Below the pieces are notes generated by a model that was not told the DNA's origin, searched no databases, and saw only the letters and a list, made by a program, of their open reading frames with translations. Below, piece after piece: positions 33,222-33,351 of a DNA stretch of 33,351 nucleotides. The translations under genes were made by a program, and so were the position numbers. The DNA comes from an uncultured bacterium. GTDB lineage: Bacteria > Bacillota > Clostridia > Lachnospirales > Lachnospiraceae. The number at the start of each line of letters is the position of its first letter. Within the stretch, counting starts at the first letter, position 1. Location of the stretch: the NCBI GenBank assembly GCA_947175015.1, contig CAMWLE010000034.1:1-33351 (forward strand). Reading direction: 5' to 3'.

Positions 33222-33351
33222 ACCTGCAATTTTACTTGATTTTTTTATCTTGATGCAATACACTGATATCGTACAGGGAATAAAATTTGTGTTGCAGGTT
33301 ACTTTTCACACCTACGCCACCGCGAGGCGTTTTCACGCGTTTTATGCGTGA
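33222..33351. repeat. Palindrome-rich noncoding right end
   Basis: ACCTGCAA (33222-33229) and TTGCAGGT (33292-33299) are exact inverted repeats around 62 bases. Next come ACGCC/GGCGT (33314-33330) followed by TTTT, and TCACGC/GCGTGA (33333-33351). No gene is visible; the element may continue beyond the window. Confidence 0.45.

Noticed and set aside
1-33351. CRISPR arrays, tRNA or rRNA genes, complete transposons
   Set aside because: No regularly spaced direct repeats of 25-40 bases outside the lipoprotein gene, no cloverleaf-like sequence with a TTC-loop, and no transposase-like protein were seen by eye.

Overview
The window reads as chromosome of a Gram-positive anaerobe of the Clostridia, most likely the family Lachnospiraceae. 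The reasons are the hemZ / metallo-hydrolase / bifunctional rel / apt gene order, a clostridial-type PurA, AAA-ATPase/PD-(D/E)XK fusion proteins, strong AGGAGG ribosome binding sites, and intergenic palindromic repeats of a kind I associate with that family (from memory, not from a search). Almost all genes lie on the minus strand. I saw no rRNA, tRNA, CRISPR array, integrase or transposase.

Region 1 (1-11904, minus) is mostly housekeeping: hemZ (cut by the left edge); a transglutaminase / DUF58 / MoxR trio; a small metallo-beta-lactamase-fold hydrolase overlapping the rel stringent-response gene; apt; a CBS-domain protein overlapping a DUF308 membrane protein; and a SEC-C protein. A copy of a structured dispersed repeat sits between the DUF58 and MoxR genes.

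Region 2 (11905-12930) has a 640-base gap with no protein gene. It holds a promoter, about 210 bases of strongly folded sequence with three CCTCC motifs, and an intrinsic terminator, all on the plus strand. I read this as an undescribed small RNA gene. A short membrane-protein gene follows.

Region 3 (13001-16364, minus) holds a HAD phosphatase, a LysR regulator and purA. Upstream of purA lie a promoter and a leader of about 350 bases that contains the longest copy of the dispersed repeat, with hairpins and a possible pseudoknot.

Region 4 (16365-28486) alternates three large AAA-ATPase/PD-(D/E)XK fusion genes with other modules: TatD between the first two, then a lipoprotein / DUF4956 / VTC-type polyphosphate polymerase cluster. 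That cluster is divergent from an OmpR-family two-component system, and tandem 11-base repeats lie in the shared intergenic region. The third AAA gene has a short overlapping upstream reading frame with a good ribosome binding site. An ABC-ATPase gene remnant precedes the first.

Region 5 (28544-31430, minus) is an apparent operon LytTR regulator - DUF3021-like membrane protein - ABC ATPase - ABC permease. A promoter lies between the arms of an inverted repeat.

Region 6 (31475-33351) has a gene for an unusual fusion protein, hemerythrin - unassigned middle domain - response-regulator receiver. It has its own terminator, promoter and about 200 bases of leader, which contain a possible 48-codon reading frame. 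The right end is palindrome-rich noncoding DNA.
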